Under the pieces are notes generated by a model. It saw only the letters and a program-made list of their open reading frames with translations. It was not told where the DNA came from and made no database searches. From a virus, in IMG/VR virus record IMGVR_UViG_3300015360_000065, positions 1-49,203 of that record: a DNA stretch of 49,203 bases. One strand, written 5' to 3'. How positions within the stretch are numbered: position 1 is the stretch's first letter; every line of letters begins with the position of its first letter. Shown here in pieces: positions 21,597 to 30,307 of this stretch. The position numbers were made by a program, and so were the translations under genes.

Positions 21597-23444
21597 TTAC
21601 CTACTTGCTTCCAAAAAAGATCCGAGCAGAGACTCAGGTGTAATAGCTAAAGCTATCAGCTTCTCTGCTGCTCCATGTGGGTCTACATCTAGAGGCGTAA
21701 CGTGATAACCAACAGCCTGGAGGGTCATTAGTTCGTAGTTGATTCTGACCTGAGGCTCCGAATTACGCAACCTCTCGTATTGGTTCTTCGTCAATCCAGA
21801 GAGGCCGGACTTATATACCCCCGTGACGGAACCAAATGTCTGAACCAGACTTTTCAATATCTTTTTTGGCACTCGCGGGACGCCCGGGATATTATCCGAG
21901 GTATCCCCATAAAAGGCCCGTAGCTCCAACACTTTATCCGGGGGTACGCCCCAGGCCTTACGTACTGAGTCAGGATCGTGCAGGACCTCATTCCTGCTCC
22001 CCTGAGCTGGGAGCAGGACTTGCGTATTATCGGTTACGAGCTGGAGGAAGTCACGGTCGGTGGAGAAAATGACGTTTGATTGCTCCGCCATACCAGGCTC
22101 ACGCACCAGAGTCGCGATCACGTCGTCGGCCTCCTCATCGGGATTCCAAGCCTGAGTAACACCCAGGTTAGGCAGGATGTCTTTAAGAAAAAGAATCGGG
22201 TCAAAAGCACCAGTCTCCGTTACGACAGCTAGACTCTGTGTACTTCTCTGGCCCTTATAGTCACCGAACTGAGCCTTACGTCTCTTATTCGACCCGTCCC
22301 ACACCACATGTAGGACTGCATCAGGATACCTCTTCTTTAATGATCCTAAGCTCCTGAGGAATCCTAGGATCATCCCAGTAGGCCGACCTGAGGGATCTAG
22401 GAGACTCGACATCCCGGGTGCGTAAAAACAGCGGAAAACCAGGTTGAGCCCATCTACCAGCACATTTTGAACCATGACACTATCTTTCTGTTTGTTCTCT
22501 CGAGCCAGGGATCTAGACAGACTGTCTACGTCCTGCCAGAGTGTTTGAATCCTACCTAGGACCCCTCCCACCCTAGCTAAGTCGAGGACTTTCACCTGTA
22601 TGTGCGCCAGCGTCTCCTCACGCACGGGATGCTTGGGATTATCGACAAATTGATAGAAGATGTGTAATGGAGCGGCCCTAGTGTCCCAATCCACTAATCG
22701 AGCTAGCTCACGAGTCCGGAGAGACAGTTCTTGATTTGGTTTGACCAGGACTCGGTCGAAGTAGACCAGCTCATAGAGCCTGTTAGCGGAGCTACCTAAA
22801 ATGCTGATACGCTGATACTGACTGAATGTCTCCAGCATTCTATTCGGAGATTCAGTCCAAGCAAAAATGGGTTGAACTAACTCGGTCCAATCTTTCAGAT
22901 TATTCAAACGATTCGAAGCTGACGACAGGGGTTGTCTCTCCACCACCGTGAGGAACGAGCGAGGCAGGGTCAGCAAGGCCTGCTTAGATCGCAGCTTGAT
23001 AAAAACCTGCACCTGGTCCTGGTAGTCCTCCACCACAGTAGCTGTCATGCTCCTGTAGGGGCCTGTCGTGATACAGACCAGGTCACCTATACCTATGCCT
23101 TGGTTTGTCAGCTGTTTTATCTGATCCTGCATACGCAGGATTGCCTGATCCTGGACGGTAGAAAGTCTTCGATAGCGACTCTCCGAGCCCGGCTTGATCA
23201 GGACAGTCTGACAGTACTTCGAATTCTCCAGCTTGAAATAGTCAGCTGAAGGGCGTTTATCCAACTTAACGAAGCAATACCCCTCCATCAGATAGTGAAT
23301 CACGCGGTCCTGACCCACCATCGTGACACAGGCGGGAACGAAAACCTCAGCACCCTTGAGGGTACGCAAGATAGCTCGCTTAACCTGGTCGGGGTCGTCA
23401 TGCTCACCCCGAGGGGTTAGCTCCACTACGATCCACTCACCCAT
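21597..23444 (-). CDS. Fusion of a NusG-like elongation factor and a 5'-3' exonuclease (FEN type)
   Basis: A 615-residue two-part protein. Residues 1-170 look like NusG: an NGN domain (GEWIVVELTPRGE, VFVPACVTM, EGYCFVKL, VLIKPGS) and a KOW domain (GIGIGDLVCITTGPYRSMTATVV, 116-138). Residues 170-320 are helical and unassigned. Residues 324-615 are a 5'-nuclease/PIN domain: VLVDGLNLVFRCFY (Asp331), VVWDG (383), DEEADDVIATL (436-446), STDRDFLQL (462-469) and GDTSDNIPGVP (513-523), as in T5/T7-type flap exonucleases. An inner ATG at 22475 exists but has no good ribosome site. The start overlaps the dnaX stop (TAATG). The fusion is unusual, and a CRISPR spacer matches residues 36-47. Confidence 0.85.
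   Translation of the reverse strand: MGEWIVVELTPRGEHDDPDQVKRAILRTLKGAEVFVPACVTMVGQDRVIHYLMEGYCFVKLDKRPSADYFKLENSKYCQTVLIKPGSESRYRRLSTVQDQAILRMQDQIKQLTNQGIGIGDLVCITTGPYRSMTATVVEDYQDQVQVFIKLRSKQALLTLPRSFLTVVERQPLSSASNRLNNLKDWTELVQPIFAWTESPNRMLETFSQYQRISILGSSANRLYELVYFDRVLVKPNQELSLRTRELARLVDWDTRAAPLHIFYQFVDNPKHPVREETLAHIQVKVLDLARVGGVLGRIQTLWQDVDSLSRSLARENKQKDSVMVQNVLVDGLNLVFRCFYAPGMSSLLDPSGRPTGMILGFLRSLGSLKKRYPDAVLHVVWDGSNKRRKAQFGDYKGQRSTQSLAVVTETGAFDPILFLKDILPNLGVTQAWNPDEEADDVIATLVREPGMAEQSNVIFSTDRDFLQLVTDNTQVLLPAQGSRNEVLHDPDSVRKAWGVPPDKVLELRAFYGDTSDNIPGVPRVPKKILKSLVQTFGSVTGVYKSGLSGLTKNQYERLRNSEPQVRINYELMTLQAVGYHVTPLDVDPHGAAEKLIALAITPESLLGSFLEASR
23304..23338 (+). other. Self-match of CRISPR spacer 5 (35/35) and spacer 4 (33/35)
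   Basis: These 35 nt are identical to the spacer at 20620-20654. The spacer at 20549-20583 differs only in its first two bases. The match is on the plus strand in the spacer's own orientation, inside the NusG-like part of the fusion gene. The three bases before it are CAC, not the T-rich motif expected for a CasPhi-type PAM. A plus-strand crRNA would be antisense to the gene's mRNA. Confidence 0.95.
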
Positions 23445-24808
23445 TAGCTATGCCCCAGGAGTTTAGAGCTTTGAATCAAAAACTTGATTCGAAATTCCTC
23501 TGGTGTGAGAAATAACTCTTTAGGGCCGCGCAAAGGCTTTGCGTTCGTCTCAGACCCGCTGCGTGGTGCCTTAGGCGCTATTCCGAATTCATCAATGGAG
23601 GTCAGGGCTCGGCTATCGCCTGAACCCTTATTACCCGCGCCAGACTTTGCCTGAGCCGGGACCTGAGGCAAAGCCTGAGCCGGGACCTGAGCCGGGACCT
23701 GGATTGCTTGAGTAGTGGTGTGTGCCAGCGGGGCCTGGAGCACGACAGGAGGTTGTGTTACTGCTGAGGCTGGAAGGGTCGGAATGCCTGAGCTACATGC
23801 GATAATGTCACTCAGGAGTGAGATTTTAGAGGTTCGGTATGATCTTAAAAAATACTCCGAGAGCTTGATCACGTGATCCCCGTAAATGGCGTGAACCTTT
23901 TGGGCCAGGACTCGGTCTACGTGTGTGAATTCAGCAAACATCCCGTGCGCCAGTCGGTACGAACTCATGGCCGCTTCAGCCAAGCCTTCCGCTACCTCCT
24001 CCGGCCCTACTAGGTCACATGCCGTGTCGGTAAGGGGTACCGACACAGTAGGATCGCCTAAAGCCAGCAGAATCTCATAGTATGTTGAAATGACTGAAAG
24101 ATTCAAGTGATCTCTAACAGCTTGAATCGAAATAGGCCCCAGTTGGGCAACCATCTCCAATTTATTCAGGATATCTCGGACATGGCCTCCGAAATAATCG
24201 ATGACAGTCATCACGGCATCGTCCTCGTACTCCACGTTCTCACGGGACAGGACACGCTTCATGCGATCCAAGATATGCTCACGAGTGATTTTCCGGATTG
24301 GGTACTCCTCGCACCTAGACCTGATAGGTCCCCGGATCTTATCAGGCTCAGTCGTGCAGAAAATGCCTACTAAACGCTTATCCTCTAAGGGCTTCAGCAG
24401 AACATCTTGAGCGTCCCGACTCATTCGATGAGCCTCGTCAAAGATGTAAATTCTTTTAGACGCACCCTCAACCATGAACGAGAGCTTGTCTACGATCTCT
24501 CTGGCGGCGTCTACAGTACCTCTAGATGCCGCATCCATCTCAGAGAGCGCGGGGGCAGTTTCGTTTAAGGCGTCCTTACAGTTTTCACACTGATTACATG
24601 GCTCGGCTTCAGGTGTCAGATTCTGACACAGCATAGCTCGACCCAGTATGCGAGCCAGGGTGGTCTTACCTTGGCCATGACCCCCACTGAAAATATAGGA
24701 GGTATCCAGGGCCGTCCCTTTGGACAGCCTGGCTTTCAAAACCTGAACGGCCCCATCCTGACCCAGCACGTCATCAAAACGCAGGGGTCTGTATCGGACA
24801 TCCCACAT
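23444..24808 (-). CDS. dnaX: DNA polymerase III gamma/tau-like clamp-loader ATPase
   Basis: A 454-residue AAA+ ATPase with full DnaX features: Walker A GGHGQGKTT (residues 42-50), zinc ligands Cys61, 71, 74 and 77, DEAH at 124-127 and the SRC arginine-finger motif at 164-166. The collar domain follows and the C-terminus is a Pro/Ala/Gln linker (VPAQVPAQALPQVPAQ) with a short tail. It would form the phage clamp loader with the delta and delta' proteins of this window and load the DnaN-like clamp. Cellular tau is about 640 residues, so this is closer to gamma length. Its stop overlaps the start of the NusG-nuclease gene. Confidence 0.93.
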   Translation of the reverse strand: MWDVRYRPLRFDDVLGQDGAVQVLKARLSKGTALDTSYIFSGGHGQGKTTLARILGRAMLCQNLTPEAEPCNQCENCKDALNETAPALSEMDAASRGTVDAAREIVDKLSFMVEGASKRIYIFDEAHRMSRDAQDVLLKPLEDKRLVGIFCTTEPDKIRGPIRSRCEEYPIRKITREHILDRMKRVLSRENVEYEDDAVMTVIDYFGGHVRDILNKLEMVAQLGPISIQAVRDHLNLSVISTYYEILLALGDPTVSVPLTDTACDLVGPEEVAEGLAEAAMSSYRLAHGMFAEFTHVDRVLAQKVHAIYGDHVIKLSEYFLRSYRTSKISLLSDIIACSSGIPTLPASAVTQPPVVLQAPLAHTTTQAIQVPAQVPAQALPQVPAQAKSGAGNKGSGDSRALTSIDEFGIAPKAPRSGSETNAKPLRGPKELFLTPEEFRIKFLIQSSKLLGHS

Positions 24809-24811
24809 ATA

Positions 24812-25324
24812 TCAGACTTCTGAAAGGGGGTCTTCTACCTGTTGGACCTGACTAATCACATTCAAGTTTTCATCCGCATCATCAAATCCGGTCAAGTCTA
24901 CCTTTTTAGCAATACTGACAAAACCAGCCAAACCATCATGCCAGGCACCATGACGATCCAAAATCGAGGAGAACTCCTGCACATCAGGGTCCCGGATCTT
25001 CCAGCGCATTTCTCCTGATTTCTCATCTTCCTCACCAGAACATCGTTCAAGCAAGTGATCTACTAAAGCAGTCCTCTGTGGCGAATCCAACTCATTCCAC
25101 TTATCTAACGCGACCTCGATCAAAAAGTCGCATTCAATAACCCACTCCATAAATCCCGTGATCTTCTTGGCGCGGCCAGCGACTTCCAACCCGCCTTTAA
25201 GGGATGCCTCGCTGACAAAGATATATTTGAAGCGCGCCGTCGCCAGCTCCGCGTGAAAGTTAGGGATCAAACCCCCGGCAATAACTCCAACCGAATCATC
25301 CGCATATGTCCATTCTTTAGGCAT
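24812..25324 (-). CDS. Metallopeptidase-like phage protein with degenerate zinc motif
   Basis: A 170-residue protein that resembles the 'putative phage metallopeptidase' family (PF18894, from memory). The shared plan is: VGVIAGGLIPNFHAEL, RFKYIFVSEASLKGG, a DFLIEV strand, LDSPQRTALVDHLL, MRWKIRDPDVQEFSSILDRHG. Where the family has a DHELxH zinc site this one has DHLLERC, so the Glu and second His are absent and it is probably not an active protease. It may keep a binding role. It lies between the primase and dnaX genes. Confidence 0.6.
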   Translation of the reverse strand: MPKEWTYADDSVGVIAGGLIPNFHAELATARFKYIFVSEASLKGGLEVAGRAKKITGFMEWVIECDFLIEVALDKWNELDSPQRTALVDHLLERCSGEEDEKSGEMRWKIRDPDVQEFSSILDRHGAWHDGLAGFVSIAKKVDLTGFDDADENLNVISQVQQVEDPLSEV

Positions 25325-25342
25325 TTCTAGACCGCTCCTTAA

Positions 25343-26047
25343 TTAACGCCGCTCAAATGCAGCTCTAAGATATACACCGACTCGCTCATCACCCATGACC
25401 TCCCAAAGGTCAGAAGGATCTTTTGCTCTTCTGCCATCTAAAAATTTCACCTGAGGAAATTGAGGGATCTTCACTTTTGAAAAATCTCGTCCATGCTTCT
25501 TAGCAAAGTCGAACGCGCCTTTCCTTCCTGCGGAGTCCATATCGTACCCAAACCACACCTCACGGACATTTCGCTTAAGGAATCTGAAAAATGTGCTCGA
25601 TACGTTAGATGTCATGGTCGGAACCGTGAAGGGAAACACACGCTGAATTGGGAAAAGATCGAACGCACCCTCAACTAGACAGATTTTTTGCGTAGCCCAC
25701 ATGGCTGGCATCGCTTGAGCAAAACCAAAGAAGACCGGTTCATCCTTAGCCGTAAGGTAGTCCGTGTAACCCTTAGCCTTTCGGTCAACATGGCGAAACT
25801 GCACACCTTTCACCTGTCCTAGACAATTCGTCAAGGGGAATGTGAACACATCGTCAAGTTTATTATCGGATCTAGCCCAGGCCAGAAACTCATCAGGATA
25901 CGGGATACCCTGAGGTAGCCCTGTCAGGTACCCAACCTGATACCCGGAGATCTGTTCATCGGAACACCCACGAGACCATAAAGCCTCTAACTCACGGTCC
26001 CCCGTCAACCCTTCATTCGCTGCTGAAATCAGGTCATCTAGCCACAT
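25343..26047 (-). CDS. DnaG-type primase, TOPRIM domain protein
   Basis: A 234-residue protein with a TOPRIM fold: KICLVEGAFDLFPIQ (catalytic Glu), VWFGYDMDSAGRKGA (the DxD motif) and KDPSDLWE. Before it lies a short DnaG-like part (FTFPLTNCLGQVKGVQFRHVD...YTDYL), typical of the N-terminal subdomain of primase catalytic cores. The usual zinc-binding domain and helicase-binding domain are missing, so this is a minimal primase core, about half the length of DnaG. Near the clamp and clamp loader it most likely primes the phage's DNA replication. Confidence 0.85.
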   Translation of the reverse strand: MWLDDLISAANEGLTGDRELEALWSRGCSDEQISGYQVGYLTGLPQGIPYPDEFLAWARSDNKLDDVFTFPLTNCLGQVKGVQFRHVDRKAKGYTDYLTAKDEPVFFGFAQAMPAMWATQKICLVEGAFDLFPIQRVFPFTVPTMTSNVSSTFFRFLKRNVREVWFGYDMDSAGRKGAFDFAKKHGRDFSKVKIPQFPQVKFLDGRRAKDPSDLWEVMGDERVGVYLRAAFERR

Positions 26048-26660
26048 TCGGGGATACCAGTATGATAGCCTTATTGGCTTGGGTGAAGGTCAGGGCCAAA
26101 TGATCGTATATCCGGGTGTACATCCCTACTAGGGCAGGGAGAGTGCCTAAAATGGCGTGACCAGCGGGCAGGGCTTCCCTAGCTGATAATACGCGAACAC
26201 CCTCGACCTCAGCCACACAGCCCTTAGTCAGGGTCAGCATCTCGGCCTCTTCTGGGCTCAGATCCAGGCCTACGATCTCATTCAGGGTGCAGAAAGGTAC
26301 AATCAGAGTTCGGGGCTCCAACCCAAACTGGACCATCCTGTTAGATGCCTCTTCGATGGTAGGACACACATTACCCCACTTAAAATTATTTCTGAAGCTA
26401 ACGATGGTCTGGAACAATTCCAAAAGGATTGCATCCTCCTGCTCCAGGGGGCATTCGGTAAAAGCCTGCCCTATCAAGCCATCCTGGTCCCTACGAGTGA
26501 GGACCAGTCTGCCCTTGGTATTAGATGTTATCCAGGGGCCCTGGTCGACCTCACTCGGGAACTTGATCATTACCGGGGGTGTGAAGGTGCCTAACTCATG
26601 CCCCATTTTCCGACGATGTCGGTCAGAATGCAGCAATCTCTCTAAGACCGAAACTCTCAC
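26034..26660 (-). CDS. Protein of unknown function in the replication block
   Basis: A 208-residue protein starting at a GTG (26660) that overlaps the upstream stop as GTGA, the same junction type as the next gene up. An ATG at 26606 is the alternative start. Visible features are a strand-rich middle (WITSNTKGRLVLTRRDQDG), EQEDAILLELFQTIVSFRNNF, and a Val/Ala-rich end ending in AIILVSPNV. No motif of a known enzyme is seen. It overlaps the primase start by 14 nt, and so probably works in the same stage. A longer frame exists up to 26753 but would run through the upstream gene. Confidence 0.5.
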   Translation of the reverse strand: MRVSVLERLLHSDRHRRKMGHELGTFTPPVMIKFPSEVDQGPWITSNTKGRLVLTRRDQDGLIGQAFTECPLEQEDAILLELFQTIVSFRNNFKWGNVCPTIEEASNRMVQFGLEPRTLIVPFCTLNEIVGLDLSPEEAEMLTLTKGCVAEVEGVRVLSAREALPAGHAILGTLPALVGMYTRIYDHLALTFTQANKAIILVSPNVAR

Positions 26661-27178
26661 GGGTCGCCGGGCAGCAAGCGCGCGGGGTCCACATGAGGTT
26701 GGAGAGCTTCTAGTCGGTAGCGGCGTAACGAGTTGACGACCCGGGAAAACCAATTCATTTTAGGCAGGGCATGCTGGTCCAGGACCCAAAGCAAAGCAGC
26801 TAGCTCGGGCATATTGGAACTGACCCAAAGAGGTTCTTGGAGATCTTGGTAAAACTGATCAAGAATGACTTGTCTTTCGTGCTGAGGCACGAAGAGGGGG
26901 CATCGTTGAGCATCGATAGGGTCCTCGCAGATATTGCCAAGCCAAGTTTCAGCGTCCTCAGATCCATACATACACAGACCAATAGTCTGCCTTGTCCGGG
27001 AGACATTATTGTAATCCTGGTTGGGCTCTCCTAAGGAAGTCTTACGGATATCTAGGGCCTGTCTATGGTTGTAGACGCACCTATGAGGAAGCCGTCTCGT
27101 GCTCTCCACAAGGCGGGAATCCCGCTCCGTGTCGATCAACTTCTGAACCCTGTCTTCAATCACGTCTCTGTCTTTCAC
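26657..27178 (-). CDS. Four-cysteine protein of unknown function
   Basis: A 173-residue protein starting with GTG at 27178 in a GTGA overlap with the upstream gene. Four cysteines in the first 95 residues (RCVYNHRQALDIR, GLCMYGSEDAETW, NICEDPIDAQRCPLF) with aromatic and Pro neighbours look like a metal or iron-sulphur site. The C-terminal half is helical (MPELAALLWVLDQHALPKMNWF). It lies between a Rad50-like half-gene and the unknown protein next to primase. I recall similar cysteine patterns in proteins of other large phages but cannot name a family. Confidence 0.55.
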   Translation of the reverse strand: MKDRDVIEDRVQKLIDTERDSRLVESTRRLPHRCVYNHRQALDIRKTSLGEPNQDYNNVSRTRQTIGLCMYGSEDAETWLGNICEDPIDAQRCPLFVPQHERQVILDQFYQDLQEPLWVSSNMPELAALLWVLDQHALPKMNWFSRVVNSLRRYRLEALQPHVDPARLLPGDP

Positions 27179-27855
27179 GACATTTTCCTCAGTGATACAT
27201 GCGATGACCCGTCAGGCTCGCCCTCGGATATACACCGGAATGCCGTGTGGGCATGATCTAGGAAAGCTTGCTTGTGTGTTACTAGCAAGATATCGAAGTT
27301 CAGCTTCTCCGCTAAAGCCCGGATAAACTGGCCTGTAAGGTCTATGTAATCATCCGAGACGGCCGCCAGGGATTCGTCCAGGATCAGCAAGGGCCAGAGT
27401 TTCAGACGCATCACCGTCATGACTCTCAAGATCAGAGACACCACACTCGAAGGACCTCCGCCAAAGGCCTCTAGGGGACGTCCTCTAAACGATCCAGCCT
27501 GCCCTTTTGTACCGCTCCTAAAGAAGAAGTCTACCGCGATCTTATTGTACTTAGGGTCTACGTCAGCCTCTAGACTCAGGTCCTGATCAGGAAATACGGT
27601 CTGGAGACCTTCAGTCCCCAACCGCTCTACGATCTTGACCTGCTTCTCAACCAGCTGATCCATCAGGACCCGAAATAATTCGACTACTTTAGCAATCACC
27701 TCAATCTCAGAGGCCAAGTGCACCACCTCCTTCTCCTTAAGGATCAGATCCTGAGCAACCTGATCCCTAAGAGTTGATACACGGGTGCGAGTCGTCAGAA
27801 CCGACTCCAACCTAGACTTTAGGCCATCGAGGTTATGAAGTGCGTAACTAGACAT
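27175..27855 (-). CDS. SbcC/Rad50-like ATPase, C-terminal half
   Basis: A 226-residue protein with the second half of an SMC/Rad50 ATPase head: ABC signature FGGGPSS (131-137), Walker B LLILDE (156-161) and a switch His in LLVTHKQ (His194). The first 80 residues are coiled coil. It lacks a Walker A site and a zinc hook, which lie in a separate protein (31273-32625). The two would have to assemble to form an active head. The ATG has an AAGGAG ribosome site 11 nt away and overlaps the clamp gene by 37 nt. Confidence 0.8.
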   Translation of the reverse strand: MSSYALHNLDGLKSRLESVLTTRTRVSTLRDQVAQDLILKEKEVVHLASEIEVIAKVVELFRVLMDQLVEKQVKIVERLGTEGLQTVFPDQDLSLEADVDPKYNKIAVDFFFRSGTKGQAGSFRGRPLEAFGGGPSSVVSLILRVMTVMRLKLWPLLILDESLAAVSDDYIDLTGQFIRALAEKLNFDILLVTHKQAFLDHAHTAFRCISEGEPDGSSHVSLRKMS

Positions 27856-29084
27856 TCGTAGCAGGGCTCCTTAGCGTCCTCAGTTGAGACATAAGACTTA
27901 CCACTATCTCCGATAAGACTCCGAGCAATTGTCCTAAACAGATGCTTCATCTCACCATTGTTCTCCGCGGACGCGACACGCAACTCCACATTATAATCAC
28001 GGCAAGAATCAAAGAGGCCAATGAAAGCCTTGATATCCACGTTGGCGTCAAAAGCCTCACCTGAGTTAAGACCTTCACCCAAAGACTGAGGATCGCAAAC
28101 CACGGAAGCGCTCTCGACGGCTTCTTTGCTTACAGCTGATACAAACCTCAGGTTCGGGTTATCGTAGATTACTCTGATCTTAGCCCGATCTTTCATCTCA
28201 CTCATAAGATGCCGAAGGGTCTTCAATACATGATCCCTAGGGACGATCAAACGCACCTTATCAAGCTTGGCTGGGTAGTACCTGTACTTAGGGTGGGTCT
28301 TAGTTCGGTTAACCCAGCCAAATACAGCTCCGTCACTGGTCTCGGTACCGTCAGGACTTTTGACCTGGTCTACTACAAAGGTCATGGTCGTGCCGATCTT
28401 GATCTTAACCTGGCTTTGACACTTACCAAGAAAGGACATCAAGTGGGGCATGTGTTTGATGTGTACAGCAAGCCCCTTACCTTCAAATTCAGGGCTATAA
28501 AAGTAGCACGCCCTTTGACCATCCGCGGCATACATCGTTCCGTCACCCTTGGCCCAATCCTTATCGCTAGTGTCGAAAATCTGAACCGTGGTATTAGGCG
28601 ACTCCTGATCGGACGGGTTAGTTAGGGCATAGCCGGAAGTGGTAGAGAGGCCTTCTTTCAGGAGGATGGTGGGGAACAAGTATTCCCCCGTGGCTTCCTT
28701 TAATGCCCGATCCAAAGTGTTGAAAGATGTCGGATCAAGAGTAGACCTGCTCGACTTAGCCCCGCTCTCCGTGAGGTAATTTAGCCAATGTCGTCCTTCG
28801 TCTACCCCCGTCGCGATCTCAATCCAACCGTCCAGAAACTTCAGGGCGGCAACACGATCTGCCGGGTAGGCAAACATTTGAGGGGACTTCTTTGACTCAT
28901 CGTCTATAGCTAAGACCCGCACCTCCGTGCGAACATAGTCATGTGCTCCCTGAGAATGGATGAAGCACCTTCCGTCGTTCACTGTGAAAAGGTACGCGCT
29001 GTCCCCTGCCTGATTAACTGGCTTGACAGTAGATGCAAAGCTCAGAGCTTCGTTAAAGTTCGATAGGTCTAACCTGATTTTCAT
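27819..29084 (-). CDS. dnaN: DNA polymerase III beta-like sliding clamp
   Basis: A 421-residue protein that has the look of a DnaN clamp: short N-terminal MKIRLDLSNFNEALSFAS, three similar-sized parts of alternating strands, and KVRLIVPRDHVLKTLRHLMSEM near the start of the last third. A clamp ring would tether the polymerase and recruit ligase, helicase or the nuclease. It is about 55 residues longer than bacterial beta. The identification is supported by clamp-loader genes nearby but rests on general fold signs rather than a sharp motif. Confidence 0.7.
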   Translation of the reverse strand: MKIRLDLSNFNEALSFASTVKPVNQAGDSAYLFTVNDGRCFIHSQGAHDYVRTEVRVLAIDDESKKSPQMFAYPADRVAALKFLDGWIEIATGVDEGRHWLNYLTESGAKSSRSTLDPTSFNTLDRALKEATGEYLFPTILLKEGLSTTSGYALTNPSDQESPNTTVQIFDTSDKDWAKGDGTMYAADGQRACYFYSPEFEGKGLAVHIKHMPHLMSFLGKCQSQVKIKIGTTMTFVVDQVKSPDGTETSDGAVFGWVNRTKTHPKYRYYPAKLDKVRLIVPRDHVLKTLRHLMSEMKDRAKIRVIYDNPNLRFVSAVSKEAVESASVVCDPQSLGEGLNSGEAFDANVDIKAFIGLFDSCRDYNVELRVASAENNGEMKHLFRTIARSLIGDSGKSYVSTEDAKEPCYECLVTHFITSMA

Positions 29085-29095
29085 ATAGACTCCTT

Positions 29096-29377
29096 TTACT
29101 TTTTCTCGAAGGTAGCGAACGCTACTTCAACTTGGGTCAATCGCTTGTCGAAGTCCTCAATCAAAGTCAAGACTTCAGTTTGCAGTTCGTCCCGCTTGTC
29201 CTTCAGTTTTTTTGGATCAAGCCCAGCATCCTCAATCTCTTTTTTCAAGGATGCCAGCTCCTCCTTCTTAGCTTGGAGAAGACCACTCAGGTTAGACTTC
29301 TTAGCTGAAGCAGCTCTGAATCGTTTGTCCAGGTCTTCGACTTTTATTTTGATCTGATCTAGAGAAGATGTTGTCAT
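29096..29377 (-). CDS. Small coiled-coil protein
   Basis: A 93-residue protein that is almost all heptad-like helix (IKVEDLDKRFRAASAKKSNL, KKEELASLKKEIEDAG, KDKRDELQTEVLTLIEDFDK). It has no cysteines and no membrane segment. It starts within the end of the nuclease gene (4-nt overlap) and ends 11 nt before the clamp gene. It could be an adaptor or a regulator for one of these; nothing more can be said. Confidence 0.6.
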   Translation of the reverse strand: MTTSSLDQIKIKVEDLDKRFRAASAKKSNLSGLLQAKKEELASLKKEIEDAGLDPKKLKDKRDELQTEVLTLIEDFDKRLTQVEVAFATFEKK

Positions 29378-30306
29378 GATTTACGGTCTCTTTTGACTTG
29401 GGCTTGAGTTTCAATTTGAGCCTTAACTTTGGCTCCTTGTGGACACCCCGAAGAGTAGGGACAGAATCTACAATTATCTTCGTTGGCCTTCGGTTTGAAT
29501 ACACCTCTAGCCGCAGCTACAGGAGAATTCGGGAGTACCATTTTTTCAAATTTAATGATCTCTTTAACCGTGTCTTGGACCTCCTCAAAAAACCCCTTAA
29601 AGTCATCCTGAGAGAAGGTCAGCCAATCCATAGCTTTCTCTGGTTCAGCCTTCCAGTAAAGGAACGCTGTCTTATCCGGAATTAGGGGACCCCCTTTCTC
29701 AAGGGCATGCAGCCAGAAAAGCATCCCGTACCACTTGAGCTGTTGGGGATCTACGTACCTGCCCAAGTGCTTAGACCCCTTCCCGTCCACGATCAGGAGG
29801 TCAGAAAATGGCTTCAATCTCTGGATAACAAAGTCTGCACGGCCGCCATACTTGTTACCCTCAAACTCATAATCGAGTTTCAACTCAGCGTCCGTGCGAG
29901 GTCCTACTAAACGATGGTACTTGATAATCCTCAAGCCTCGGATAACACCGGCATTCACGTCTTCAGTCAACTCAGCCCTGTCCGTATACATGCCCGCAGG
30001 ATTCTGACCGGGTCCCGTGCCCTTCCACATCAAGACACCAGCCTTCTTGTGACCCTTATCGGACGTCTCCTCACGGATCACAGATGACACGATTTCATCC
30101 ACCAGGTCTAACAAGAACTTCTGAGGATCCAGCTGCTTCCAAGCCTGCGTAGCGTAGAATGTCTCAAAGATCTTCCCGACTATGGTCCCGTAAATGGAAC
30201 CCAGACGGTCATTAGGTTCGCTTAAGACTGTGTTGTTGATGTAGCTGTTCCAATATGCGAAATTGCATTTTTGGTACTGTTTGAAACCCGAATAGGATAA
30301 GAACAT
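29374..30306 (-). CDS. Cas4/RecB-like PD-(D/E)XK nuclease with a cysteine cluster
   Basis: A 310-residue nuclease. LSYSGFKQYQKCNFAYW (first Cys), GTIVGKIFETFY, DYEFEGNKYGGRADFVIQR, LLIVDGKGSKHLGR (the D-x-K of the active site, with GRADF before it), QLKWYGMLFW and CRFCPYSSGC (three Cys) fit the RecB/AddB/Cas4 family with a 4Fe-4S cluster held by one early and three late cysteines. It lies next to Mre11 and Rad50-like genes, which supports DNA end processing. I place the start at the ATG 30306 (AGAGG ribosome site, 1 nt past the upstream stop) rather than at 30363. Though Cas4-like, it is not evidence of a CRISPR adaptation module. Confidence 0.8.
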   Translation of the reverse strand: MFLSYSGFKQYQKCNFAYWNSYINNTVLSEPNDRLGSIYGTIVGKIFETFYATQAWKQLDPQKFLLDLVDEIVSSVIREETSDKGHKKAGVLMWKGTGPGQNPAGMYTDRAELTEDVNAGVIRGLRIIKYHRLVGPRTDAELKLDYEFEGNKYGGRADFVIQRLKPFSDLLIVDGKGSKHLGRYVDPQQLKWYGMLFWLHALEKGGPLIPDKTAFLYWKAEPEKAMDWLTFSQDDFKGFFEEVQDTVKEIIKFEKMVLPNSPVAAARGVFKPKANEDNCRFCPYSSGCPQGAKVKAQIETQAQVKRDRKS

Positions 30307-30307
30307 T

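Noticed and set aside
22475-22477. Separate start for the 5' nuclease half of the NusG fusion
   Set aside because: The ATG has only a weak AAAGA-like sequence upstream and the frame continues without interruption from the NusG part, so a single fusion protein is preferred.
29374-30306. Cas4 as part of a CRISPR adaptation module
   Set aside because: There is no cas1 or cas2 nearby, it is 9 kb from the array, and it lies with Mre11/Rad50-like genes, so a general end-processing nuclease is more likely.
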